Assembly (NCBI GenBank): GCA_026874595.1
Contig: CM049310.1
Location: 1,426,001 to 1,490,000, forward strand
Direction: 5' to 3'
DNA length: 64,000 nucleotides
Source of the DNA: Sipunculus nudus
Lineage: Eukaryota; Annelida; Sipuncula; Golfingiida; Sipunculidae
Shown here in pieces: positions 22,401 through 30,232 of this stretch (within the stretch, counting starts at the first letter, position 1; each line of letters begins with the position of its first letter). Below the pieces are notes generated by a model. It worked only from the letters and a program-made list of their open reading frames with translations, was not told the origin of the DNA and did no database searches. The position numbers and the translations under genes are program-made.

Positions 22401-24891
22401 TCCCACTCTGATTTCTGTGAATACACATAGTCGCTTGTGGACTACCCATGTTCTAGTTTAAAAATGTCCTAGTCTGGAACTTGCAGGTCCGAAATGTCCA
22501 TTTTGCTGAAATCATAATGACTAAGGTAGATATGCAGGACTTAAAAGGATCAATATTAAATTTTAAAAATAAACCTCCATTCATACTCCCAAACTTTGCA
22601 CAGGTTCGCATTAAGCCTGTAGGCCTTGTTTTATTTTAAATTAATTTGGTATGTTTTGATAAAAATGTCAAATGATAAGGGAAAAGCATGAAAATAACAG
22701 TTTTATTTTGCTAAATAAGTAAAAGCACTACAAAACAAAAGAAATTGTATGGTTTTATCTTCTTGAAAGAAATGTCGGAGCGGCAGCAGCTCAAAATTGG
22801 AAAGTTTTTATTGAAAATCAAAATAAAGAGTTTTGATGCGGGGATTTAAAATTGATGCGGGCGGTGCCTGAGAACCACACCTTTAATTTTTTTGGCCTAA
22901 GATGATATTTTTATTTTATTTATCACAGTTAATAATTAAACATAGTATATGTGATGAGAAATAGTCACTTTATGTGTCTGCTTTGGGTTAAGTTCTCACT
23001 TCATAGTTTTATTCATAACAAATCAATATATACTTGATAGCCTATCTTTAAATGGTAAAGTGTTCTTGGCCGACACAAAAAATGATAATGATTTTCTTTG
23101 ATGAAACATGAATTCTCAATGACATGCAAGTGGCATTGCCAAGCCAAGCCGAAAGAAGTATACGCTCATCGAGCAGCTACAGGTTGCTGTGGTCAAGACC
23201 TCAGCCCTGTGCGCTCCTTAAGCATGTTCTCTGAGCCAACAGTCGCAGTGCCACGCCAAGCCAAGCAGGGAGCCGTAGAGGGCGCCATCTTCTCTCTTGG
23301 GTTGTTGTCCTTGTTAGAAAGCTACAGCATCCACAGCCACAAAGCTAGAAGCAACCCGCATTCCCTCCACCGATCTCAGCAGCGGAGACCCAGCCATGCC
23401 ATTTGAGAGCCGAACTCGATCCTTGTGAATGACCTTACTTCAAGGCGCAAAGCCCTTTTCTTTGCGATTTCGGTCATTTGGACCGTTTAACCAGTTTCCC
23501 GGTTATGCAAGTTTACAAGTTTTTTCATCATTGGCAACAAGTGGCATTGCAAAAGCTTTAGTTTTATAAAACCACAGGATAAATGGCCCCTACATCATTC
23601 TGAAAGTGTTAACAGTATTTTCAACTTACTGGAAAGTTTAAGTTTGGAAAATCAATAGAAATTATTATACTGACTTATCTATACTAGCAGTTTTATATTA
23701 AAGAGCTTATTTTAGCGACATAACTTGTTTTATACAGGAAAAAAGAATATATATTAATTGATTGTGATTGGACCTTTACCTTTCCTAGGGGTTGACATAA
23801 CCTTGCAGATCTTCGATAAGACCAGCACACGTCTTCCTGAGGCCCTTTTCTTCAGCATATGGCCACAGTATATAGAGGGCGCCACATGGTCTGTCAGCAA
23901 ACTGGGCTATGACATTGATCCAATGAATGTACTACTGAATGGCAGCCATTATCAGCATGGTAGGTTGACCTTTTAATGACTTTGCATAAAAGATGCAAAT
24001 TATATAATTATTCCCATGGCAGTGTTTTGTGATAGACTTTGTGAACTGGTTTCTAGTTAAACTTCCACTTACCTTGAATTTGTTGAAAAAAAAAAATACC
24101 CCTTAATCTTGAAAAAGGAACTGCAGGAATTTTTTTCAATTTTGTTTTTTTAAATAAAATATACAAAAATTATATTTCATATAAACTAAAATATATAAAT
24201 TTATAAAAACATACTCTGAAGGAATTTTGTTACAATAACAGTGAAAGCAGACCCAAACTAAATATAATGACAAGATTATTTGAGGATGTGTTGTTAGCAG
24301 AAAGCAAGTTTATTACCACCAAGTAAGAAAAATCAAGTCATATGATAAAACCTATATACATCATGGGTGCAAAGAAAATATTGGGGGTTGGGGGAATGGG
24401 TGCAGCAGATCAGGCATATCAAGTATGAGTACTTCTGAGCTCACATGACCAGAATGCACCACTTGATTTATGCGGAAAGAAATCTGGTATGCAAACTAGA
24501 TGCACTAGTTCTTAATAACTTAGGGAGACATGAAGGAAACTGAAAATCATGCCTCTACTTCTGACAAAAATTGTTTCAATATAAACATAATCATTTAAAT
24601 TTTCTAAATGATTTTTTCACAGGTTCTGATGAAGGCGTAAAATACACCACCAAAGAAGGATGGTACCTCCATTTTAGCAGCCTTGATGTACCACTGGTAT
24701 GCCCTATCATACAGGGCGGCCACCCCACAGCCTTCCCCGCTCCCTTGTCTCCACTGAAGACGCCAATTGAAGGGTTCTCTTTTAACATATACAATAACAT
24801 CTGGGACACAAATTACATTCTCTGGTATCCCTTCTTGGATGGAGATGATGACTTCAAGGCAAGGTTTTCCTTACAAATAGGTCAGAAGTGA
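1336..24891 (+). CDS. DUF5054 / GH38-like glycoside hydrolase family protein, 13 exons, N-terminus missing
   Basis: Thirteen exons (1336-1426, 1797-2008, 2647-2851, 4082-4231, 4828-4970, 5406-5631, 6521-6658, 10735-10881, 15130-15233, 19174-19372, 20654-20770, 23789-23959, 24623-24891) sum to 2172 nt, 723 codons plus TGA, with matching phases at every junction. Seen: NHLDVGYNG near the start (H29, D31 counted from codon 1336), YTTHPWL, ITWHAGP (H123), QRDVPG (D167), then SVGVNN and PNPFVW, and near the C-terminus RLPEALFFS. Family knowledge: DUF5054 proteins share the GH38 alpha-mannosidase fold, with H-x-D and a later Asp and His binding the divalent metal; DVPG with following GVN and FVW segments is typical of DUF5054. 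Inference: a metal-dependent glycosidase, probably secreted or lysosomal; substrate unknown. The length fits the family, so only a signal peptide or short N-terminus should be missing upstream of 1336. The 3' end is convergent with the minus-strand gene that stops at 37070. Confidence 0.8.
1797..2008 (+). CDS. DUF5054 gene, exon with D of HxD
   Basis: Acceptor TTATTTCCAG, donor CAG|GTACTA. Starts in phase 1, so that G+AT gives the Asp of HLDVGYNG, and ends in phase 0. It encodes DVGYNGIPKTGF, then PRAINVAHEL and YTTHPWLVSMY, the characteristic first segment of the family after the metal motif. Confidence 0.88.
2080..2113. repeat. (TA)n microsatellite followed by G tract
   Basis: About 20 bases of TA repeat run directly into a 12-base G run inside an intron of the DUF5054 gene. 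Confidence 0.9.
2647..2851 (+). CDS. DUF5054 gene, exon with WH and DVPG motifs
   Basis: Acceptor AATTTTCAG, donor CCAG|GTAAAA; phase 0 to phase 1. It encodes CPNATEKADF, then GYITWHAGP (possible metal or substrate His) and VLSQRDVPG. By analogy with GH38, the Asp of DVPG is the probable catalytic nucleophile. Confidence 0.88.
3000..3830. repeat. ~110-bp intronic tandem repeat, about 7 copies
   Basis: Recurring core TACAGATGCATCTCTAT followed by CTCTTTTATGAACACCTGAG. Copies start near 3291, 3401, 3509, 3620 and 3731, with more diverged copies earlier. It sits in the intron between exons 2647-2851 and 4082-4231. Confidence 0.85.
4082..4231 (+). CDS. DUF5054 gene, exon with GVNN and FVW segments
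   Basis: Acceptor GCTTTTTAG, donor AAAG|GTAAGT; phase 1 to phase 1. It encodes GMTQAAIPHMVKSG followed by AVSVGVNNMTPPP and PNPFVWEFQG, matching the region after DVPG in DUF5054 proteins. Confidence 0.88.
4516..4563. repeat. Perfect 12-bp inverted repeat (hairpin)
   Basis: TATAGTTTCCAT at 4516-4527 and ATGGAAACTATA at 4552-4563 are exact reverse complements with a 24-base loop, inside an intron. Confidence 0.7.
4828..4970 (+). CDS. DUF5054 gene, exon
   Basis: Acceptor AAATTGCAG, donor GCG|GTAAGT; phase 1 to phase 0. It encodes GGYPNNPGPNPSSPGG and ends VLCFAFRTDNSGPPMNAA. Confidence 0.85.
5406..5631 (+). CDS. DUF5054 gene, exon
   Basis: Acceptor CCTGTTTCAG, donor GCAG|GTGAGA; phase 0 to phase 1. 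It encodes EVLGYYEILRGQFPGA, then EIGDSWITGIAADPRK. The GDSWI(T)G..ADP segment is a strong family hallmark. Confidence 0.88.
6521..6658 (+). CDS. DUF5054 gene, exon
   Basis: Acceptor TTGTTTTCAG. The donor is best placed at ACTA|GTGAGA, since this is the position that leaves the phase 1 end the next exon needs. It encodes GGCSYSDPRIANASRLL, then LPEHTWGLPSVGD. The following intron (6659-10734) holds a repeat element and the 40-bp array. Confidence 0.8.
6733..8880. repeat. Intronic repeat block with paralogous copy at 27.7-31.4 kb
   Basis: Opens with TTTAGCTCAGCTGACTATAA, the same start as the element at 13003. From about 7019 it aligns in order with 27745-27795 and then 30233-31330 (GCCAGAAATTAGGTC, GTTATGGGCCC, AGGCTAGTTATTGAA, TTCATTATTTTCCT landmarks). 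It contains several poly-C runs (near 7166, 7591, 8239, 8785). No coding frame seen. Confidence 0.65.
9456..10146. repeat. 40-bp minisatellite, about 17 copies
   Basis: The unit contains ACATAAACAAGATAACAGAC and CAGGACCACATAATCTATAT. Copies are nearly identical (occasional A/T change in CATWAAC), so the expansion is recent. Located in the intron between exons 6521-6658 and 10735-10881. Confidence 0.95.
10735..10881 (+). CDS. DUF5054 gene, exon
   Basis: Acceptor GTGTTTACAG, donor GGAG|GTGAGG; phase 1 to phase 1. It encodes KQNYKNCAMSWAEQRG, then FTYVAVDAMGNH. Confidence 0.83.
11040..11730. other. Intronic DNA, no gene recognised
   Basis: Mixed-composition stretch with two related segments around GGCTTTTGCC(T/C)ACCGTT. 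Short open frames on both strands have no recognisable features. Confidence 0.4.
11735..13002. repeat. Composite interspersed element with ~280-bp internal repeats, ends in CTAG
   Basis: Internal units alternate a block with CTCATATCTCAGGAGTGGTT and a block with TGGCCTGAAATTGTGC. The end carries CCCCTATTCTAG (CTAG 12999-13002), equivalent to the hairpin-CTAG ends at 22453 and 30229, though the hairpin is decayed here. The next element starts immediately after. Confidence 0.7.
13003..14460. repeat. Second element type with ~340-bp then ~150-bp internal repeats
   Basis: Starts TTTTTAGCTCAGCTGACTGT, directly abutting the previous CTAG end. Internal repeats carry GGACCTAGAATCTTCT and CTTGGAAACCT; later shorter units repeat GCAGGGCACAAATCATAAC. 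No coding frame of interest. Confidence 0.7.
15130..15233 (+). CDS. DUF5054 gene, exon
   Basis: Acceptor TCTTTTACAG, donor CAG|GTACAT; phase 1 to phase 0. It encodes GYTRVPMGSGKVYNCSG, then EISFGLDGAIDHFAYQQ, the start of the C-terminal beta-rich region. A composite repeat element begins within about 20 bases of the donor. Confidence 0.85.
15253..17775 (+). mobile_element. Composite non-autonomous element (copy A) with internal satellite
   Basis: Begins AGCGAACCTGTGAGCTTATG, passes a TCTAGA-rich segment (16076-16140), then about five internal units of roughly 250-280 bp, each with two GGTGGCGCCACC palindromes (for example 16456-16467, 16604-16615). It loses homology near CAACACACCTC at about 17750, where the 88-bp array begins. 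No transposase frame. Situated in an intron of the DUF5054 gene. Confidence 0.7.
16087..16108. repeat. 22-nt perfect hairpin of TCTAGA units
   Basis: TGTGTCTAGA-TG-TCTAGACACA: 10-base arms and a 2-base loop, within a cluster of five TCTAGA sites. A homologous cluster lies at about 21628-21690 in copy B. Confidence 0.8.
17776..18850. repeat. 88-bp minisatellite, 12 copies plus a partial
   Basis: CACAGTATAATAGGTACAGA recurs at 17781, 17869, 17957 and so on to 18837, exactly every 88 bases. The unit also has CTCATGATATGATGTGTATC. Copies are almost identical, with rare substitutions in the later ones. Confidence 0.95.
19174..19372 (+). CDS. DUF5054 gene, exon
   Basis: Acceptor ACTTGACAG, donor TCAG|GTTAGT; phase 0 to phase 1. 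It encodes VEWAGPSNPLGMFQYFSY, then KQYNYNHHSAGFTKYN. A 39-bp minisatellite starts only about 25 bases past the donor. Confidence 0.87.
19405..20155. repeat. 39-bp minisatellite, about 19 copies, open on both strands
   Basis: The unit contains CTTGTGTGGCTTAAATGACC and GGTTCCACTCTGCC. Because 39 is a multiple of three, both strands stay open (13-residue units such as NDQVPLCPGLCGL). It lies in an intron just past the donor at 19372, so coding is unlikely. Confidence 0.93.
20654..20770 (+). CDS. DUF5054 gene, exon with probable GC donor
   Basis: Acceptor GCTTTCAG; phase 1 start. It encodes DGSCDFYMHVKPVDAKTW, then WLQYVGRQKDNP. No GT donor preserves both frame and length. CCCAG|GCAAGA at 20770/20771 matches the GC-AG consensus and leaves the phase 1 end that the next exon requires. 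A TIR element begins at 20803, just inside the intron. Confidence 0.72.
20803..22897. mobile_element. PIF/Harbinger-like TIR element with TAA target duplication
   Basis: Left end GGCCAAAATAAAAAACAG, then GTATGGTTCTCAGGCA; right end reads, reversed, GGCCAAAAAAATTAAAG, then GTGTGGTTCTCAGGCA. Flanks are TAA (20800-20802) and TAA (22898-22900), the 3-bp duplication usual for PIF/Harbinger. No transposase frame; non-autonomous. A second repeat element is nested inside it. Confidence 0.7.
20870..22456 (+). mobile_element. Composite element (copy B) with hairpin-CTAG 3' end
   Basis: Starts TTTTAGCCAACCTGTGAGCC and follows copy A through the TCTAGA cluster and internal satellite, with fewer units. 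The 3' end has stem TAGTC / GACTA (22428-22432 and 22440-22444, 7-base loop), 8 bases, then CTAG at 22453-22456: the layout of a Helitron 3' end. Nested within the TIR element at 20803-22897. Confidence 0.65.
23120..23510. other. GC-rich block in intron, origin unknown
   Basis: Clearly richer in G+C and CpG than its surroundings, with internal echoes (GCCAAGCCAAGCC and GCCACGCCAAGCC). An open frame of 102 codons at 23098-23406 has no recognisable domain and no splice signals fitting the host gene. It may be an old inserted element. Confidence 0.35.
23789..23959 (+). CDS. DUF5054 gene, exon with RLPEALFFS motif
   Basis: Acceptor TTTCCTAG, donor CATG|GTAGGT; phase 1 to phase 1. It encodes VDITLQIFDKTSTRLPEA, then FFSIWP. 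The Lys-x-x-x-Arg-Leu-Pro-Glu-Ala stretch is a family landmark in the C-terminal domain. Confidence 0.87.
24623..24891 (+). CDS. DUF5054 gene, last exon with stop
   Basis: Acceptor TTTTTTCACAG; phase 1 start. It encodes GSDEGVKYTTKEGWYLHF, then HPTAFPAPLSPL and the terminal segment NIYNNIWDTNYILWYPF; TGA at 24889-24891. The N-x-x-N-x-W-x-T-N-Y-x-x-W-Y-P-F ending is the normal C-terminus of this family. Confidence 0.9.
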
Positions 24892-25617
24892 TGTCATTGT
24901 AGTGTAATGAAGGGCTAGTAATGAAATAAGGGTATTATAAATTCAAACTTGTGCTTAATTATCCAGTAAGCTGCTACATGTGATGTAAATTTCTATCATC
25001 TGATTAAAGAGTGGTTTTGTACAGTCAACATTTATTTCATTTATACAAGCCACAGGAAGCCACATTTTTTAATGTGAACATTTTTAAAACGTGTGATATT
25101 TTATAAAATGTTAATTTTGATAAAAAATGAATAGTTTTAAAATGTGTTGTATAGATATTTTTGTATATAATGGGTAAAGGACCATTTGTTAAGAATGTTA
25201 TACAGAAAGGATTGCGTGCATGTATTTTACTGAGATATCCCAGATGTCTGTATGCAGTGAATCTGCGTAACAACATAATTACAGTAAGTGAAAGACGTTA
25301 TGTGATAAAGTTGTGAACAGATAATCACTGAAGAAGAGCATTGCACATATATGAACACAAAAGTCAAATGAATGGGCATTGTATAAATAGGGCAGTTAAA
25401 CAGAATGAATTCCTGCTCAAGGAATTCAGGAAGGAAAAGTTAAGAAATTAGGCAAAAATCAAACAAGGTGTCTGTCTACTCATATTTCAGTTGAAGAAAT
25501 ATTATCAGTTAAAAGAAAGTAGAAATACTTAAAGTGCTCAATTTCATTTAACTAAAATTACTGGTTAAATATAGATATTTCCGTATCTGTCAGACTTTAT
25601 TTACACAAGTTATGCAT
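24892..25617. other. 3' side of the DUF5054 gene, probable 3' UTR then intergenic
   Basis: AT-rich, without open frames of interest. A canonical AATAAA close to the stop codon is not obvious, so the mRNA end cannot be set from sequence. Confidence 0.35.
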
Positions 25618-25625
25618 ATCAGTAG

Positions 25626-26052
25626 CAAGGTTGGGTCAAATACAGTGTTCCAAATACAAATACAAATAGGAGTGAGTGAAATAAATATAAATAAAAATTC
25701 AAATACAGAACATCAAAATAAAATACGCAGATGTAGGTTATACAGAATATATATAAATTATAAATTTCCAGCACCATAAATATTCATAATGTCTATTCTC
25801 ATGTAGTACTATTGTTTATTTGACTTGATGGTGTCTTTTTGGTTGTTCAAAAGTTAGGCAGTAGTTAAATTTTTAAGATTGTGACAGATATGAATATGTA
25901 TTTATACATATGTATTTGTCAGTATTTGATCAAATACATCAAAAATGGAGATCAAATACAAATATTATCATTTTGCACAACGCATTTACAATAAATACAA
26001 ATACATACTTTGACTGTATTTAAATACAAATACGTATTTGACCCCCACCCTG
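25626..26052. mobile_element. hAT-like MITE, 427 bp
   Basis: Left end CAAGGTTGGGTCAAATAC, right end (reversed) CAGGGTGGGGGTCAAATACG. Imperfect 8-bp flanks ATCAGTAG (25618-25625) and AACAGTAA (26053-26060) agree at 6 of 8. The interior is AAATACAAATAC-rich, with no coding. hAT elements start CARGG and make 8-bp duplications. Confidence 0.6.
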
Positions 26053-26269
26053 AACAGTAATAAAATATGAATAATATTGAAATATCTTGATAGAAAGGAA
26101 ACTTTGATGCACAAAATAACAATTTTTGGAGTCACAGGAGTTGACAATATGATTCAATTAGTGAATATTTTTATGTGATGTTTTTTATATGCTGATGTAA
26201 ATTTTTTCTTACTCTTGTAATGGCTTAATTTTTGTGATGCCCAAAACAGTGTTACTGGAAAACACACAC

Positions 26270-26425
26270 AAATAATGCATGTACAAAAACAAACATGCAT
26301 GTACACAAACACAAACATGCATGTACACACAAACTTGCATGTACACACAAACTTGCATGTACACATAAACATGCATGTACACACAAACATGCATGTACAC
26401 ACAAACGCAAACATGCATTTACACA
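26270..26425. repeat. 18-bp minisatellite, about 8 copies
   Basis: The unit ACAAACATGCATGTACAC contains the palindrome CATGCATG; some copies have an added ACAAAC. Open frames on both strands here are artefacts of the 18-base period. Confidence 0.9.
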
Positions 26426-26499
26426 GAAAAATGGAGGTATATATAAAATAAATCTCAAGACGACAATCCTATGTTTCACACTCACACTGGTACTCTACT

Positions 26500-27740
26500 C
26501 ATTTACCATTACTCTTGTAAATTGACATCATCTATACTTCACATTATTTTTTTGTTATACGCCCATCTATGACATGACGTATCTTGGTATACCCACCGAC
26601 CGTCTCTCCATCCATCCATTAACTTTCAATGTCGGCACGATAACTTACCTCCGCTTTGATAAATTTTCACCATAACTACATACCAATAGATTATCTCACC
26701 CAAATTTGATTATGGGCAAAATCTGTGCATATTGAACAAAGTCAGAGGTCACTAGGTTACTTTATAGTGTCACTGGAATAACATACAAGGAATATGATTG
26801 AGTGTGATAAAACTCAAAAGAGACATAAATCAATATTATATCTCGTCTGAGTTTGATGTCCAGCAAAATCCATGCATATTTAATGAGGTCAGATGTCACA
26901 AGATATGCAGTGCTCTTGTGATAATTGTAATTTTCAGTTTCAGTGTTTAAAGTTTCACAAAGTATCATTATCTGTAGAAAACATGGCTGAATCTTTGCTC
27001 TTTACTTTTGTGTTCTTTGTATCTTTTCTGGTCCCCATGCCAGAGAAGGAAATGTATATTCATGAGGTGTGCCATAATTAATTGCCATTTCTAAAACTGC
27101 ATTTTAAAATGCCTTCAAAAGTTCTAAAAAAAAACAATTGTGTCTCATATAAGGAATGTATTCTGTGTCATGTATTATAAAAAGGTATTATTCAATAATG
27201 TATGTACACTGACACCAGAGTCATGCATATTCGTGTTATTATCACCAAAGATGCTGATAGCTAAAATGTAAAGTTGCTTGGACAAGAATCATTAAGCATT
27301 AGCCTATTAGGTCATGTTGACCTATCTTGCTATAATTAATTCAAGTGCTACTAAAGAATTATTGTAATTCTAGTGATTGACACTGTCTCCTGGAGGTATG
27401 ATTTGTTACTATTCTGTGTTATATGACATCAAAATAATCAGATAATAACACGTTTGATCATTCCTTTGTACACTCACTATATATATTACATTTGATTACA
27501 GAATGTTGAGAAGCTAAGTATGATTCTTTTGTTTAATTATGTAAGCTTTTTTGAATGATCAAATATAATGTTACTCAAAATACAGAAGTGTTCTTGTGCC
27601 TGTTACCTAATGAGATACAAAGGGAAACTGCACAGACTGTTTTGAAAATCTGTGAATTTATGCAATAAAATGTGATATCTCATCTTTTTTGTTTTTCATG
27701 ATATCAGTTCTGATTACTACCAATTAATTAAACATAAATG
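26500..27740. other. Intergenic, no gene recognised
   Basis: AT-rich DNA between convergent genes, with degenerate repeat fragments near 26560-26900 (two similar blocks with ATTATCTC or ATTATATCTC, then GATTATGGGCAAAATC-type text). No coding support. Confidence 0.4.
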
Positions 27741-27796
27741 TTCCCCTATATAGTTCCTATGTACATGCCAGAAATTAGGTCAGCATTATATAATTG

Positions 27797-30232
27797 TCTC
27801 TGCTGTGATCGTTTCCGGAGAACTCCTCTGAGACTACTGGATGGATTTTTCCGAAACTTACACAAATTATCGGGTCACATGTGAACTGGTGCCTAACCAA
27901 GTGGCCTTGACTTCTGACCTTTCCTCTCTGCCCAGTATCCGTTTGTGCGTCTGTTTCCACACATAAACCCACATATCTCGGGAACTGTTTGACCGATCAG
28001 GAAAAAATTTTACACAAATGTAGCCCTTGGATAGCTTTATAACATACACAAAAAAGGTGGCACCACCTGCAGCCATTTTTGCAGTATCCATCTGTTTGTC
28101 TGCCTTTGGTTAAAATCACTCGTATCTCTGCAGTGGTTTGACTAATTCACCTAAAATTCGGCATGCGTATACATCCTAGATAGCTTTCTTGATTTTATGA
28201 CAGGTGGTGCCACCTATGTTCCATTAATGCTGCAGACATCCAAGCTCATATCTCAGGAGCCGTTTGACCAATAAGGAAAAATATTTTTTACACAAATGTA
28301 GCACTTGGAAAGCTTTATAACATACACAAAAATGGTGGCGCCACCTGCAGCCATTTTTGCACAGTGTCCATCTGTTTGTCTGCCTTGGGTTAAAATCACT
28401 CATATCTCTGCAGTGGTTTGACCAAATTACCTGAAATTTGGCATGCATATACATCCCGCATAGCTTTCTTGATTTTATGACAGGTGGCGCCACCTACATT
28501 CACGTTCATGCTGTAGACATCCATGCTTATATCTCCGGACTCGTTCGACCAATCAGGAAAAAAAATTTACACAAATGTAGCCCTTGGATAGCTTTATAAC
28601 ATACACAAAAATGGTGGCACCACCTGTCGCCATTTTTGCACAGCATCCATCTGTTTGTCTGCCTTTGGTTAAAATCACTCATATCTCTGCAGTGGTTTGA
28701 CTAATTCACCTAAAATTCGGCATGCGTATACATCTTAGATAGCTTTCTTGATTTTATGACAGGTGGCACCACCTATGTTCACGTTAATGCTGCAGACATC
28801 CAAGCTCGTATCTCAGGAACCATTTGACCAATAAGGAAAAATATTTTTTACACAAATGTAGCCCTTGGAAAGCTTTATAACATACACAAAAATGGTGGCG
28901 CCACCTGCAGCCATTTTTGCACAGTGTCCATCTGTTTGTCTGCCATGGGTTAAAATCACTCATATCTCTGCAGTGGTTTGACCAAATTACCTGAAATTTG
29001 GCATGCATATACATCCCGCATAGCTTTCTTGATTTTATGACAGGTGGCGCCACCTACATTCACGTTCATGCTGTAGACATCCATGCTTATATCTCCGGAC
29101 TCGTTCGACCAATCAGGAAAAAATTTTTACACAAATGTAGCCCTTGGATAGCTTTATAACATACACAAAAATGGTGGCACCACCTGCAGCCATTTTTGCA
29201 CAGCATCTATCTGTTTGTCTGCTGTGGGTTAAAATCACTCATATCTCTGCAGTGGTTTGACCAAATTACCTGTAATTTGGTATGCCTATACATCATGGAT
29301 AGCTTTCTTGATTTTATGACAGGTGGCGCCAGCTTCATTCACGTTCAGGCTGCAGACATTAATGCTTATAACTCCGGACTCGTTTGACCAATCAGGTAAA
29401 AAAATTACACAAATGTAGCCCTTGGATAGCTTTATAACATACACAAAATTGGTGGCGCCAGCTGCAGCCATTTTTGCACAGTGTCCATCTGTTTGTCTGC
29501 CATGGGTTAAAATCACTCATATCTCTGCAGTGGTTTGACCAAATTACCTGAAATTTGGCATGCATATACATCCCGCATAACTTTCTTTTTTTTTATGACA
29601 GGTGGCGCCAGCTTCATTTACGTTCACGCTGTAGACATTAATGCTTATATCTCCGAACTCGTTTGACCAATTAGGAAAAAATTTTTTTACACAAATGTAG
29701 CCCTTGGATAGCTTTATAACATACACAAAAATGGTGGCGCCACCTGCAGCCATTTTTGCACAGTGTCCATCTGTTTATCTGCCATGGGTGAAATCACTCA
29801 TATCTCTGCAGTGGTTTGACCAAATTACCTGAAATTTGGCATGCATATACATCCTGCATAGCTTTCTTGATTTTATGACAGGTGGCGCCACCTGCATTTA
29901 CGTTCACGCTGTAGACATCCATGCTTATATCTCCGGACAGCCATTTTTGCACAGCGTCCATCTGTTTGTCTGCTGTGGGATAAAATCACTCGCATCTCTG
30001 CAGTGGTTTGACTTTTCCACCTGAAATTTTGCATGTGTATACATCTTGGATAGTTTCTCGTTCTAATAACAGGTGGCGCCACCTACAATCATGTTTATGT
30101 GGCAGAGATCCATTCTAATATGTAACACATGTAACTCTATTTCCCCTGCCACTCAAACCATGCCTCACTTCACCCATCCCACTCTGATTTTGGCCGATAC
30201 ACTTGGTCGCTTGTTGACTACCCATATTCTAG
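27797..30232 (+). mobile_element. Composite element (copy C) with internal ~280-bp satellite, hairpin-CTAG 3' end
   Basis: Possible 5' start TCTCTGCTGTGATC at 27797. Seven or so internal units each carry CAGTGGTTTGACCAAATTAC and two GGTGGCGCCACC-type palindromes. The 3' end has stem TGGTC / GACTA (30204-30208 and 30216-30220), 8 bases, CTAG at 30229-30232. It interrupts a repeat whose intact relative is at 7019-7110, so both ends are roughly fixed by comparison. Confidence 0.65.

Noticed and set aside
23098-23406. 102-codon open frame
   Set aside because: No recognisable domain, in an intron, and part of a GC-rich block that may be repeat-derived.
26893-27081. Short plus-strand frame with a hydrophobic stretch
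   Set aside because: 62 codons only, no splice or family support, intergenic AT-rich context.
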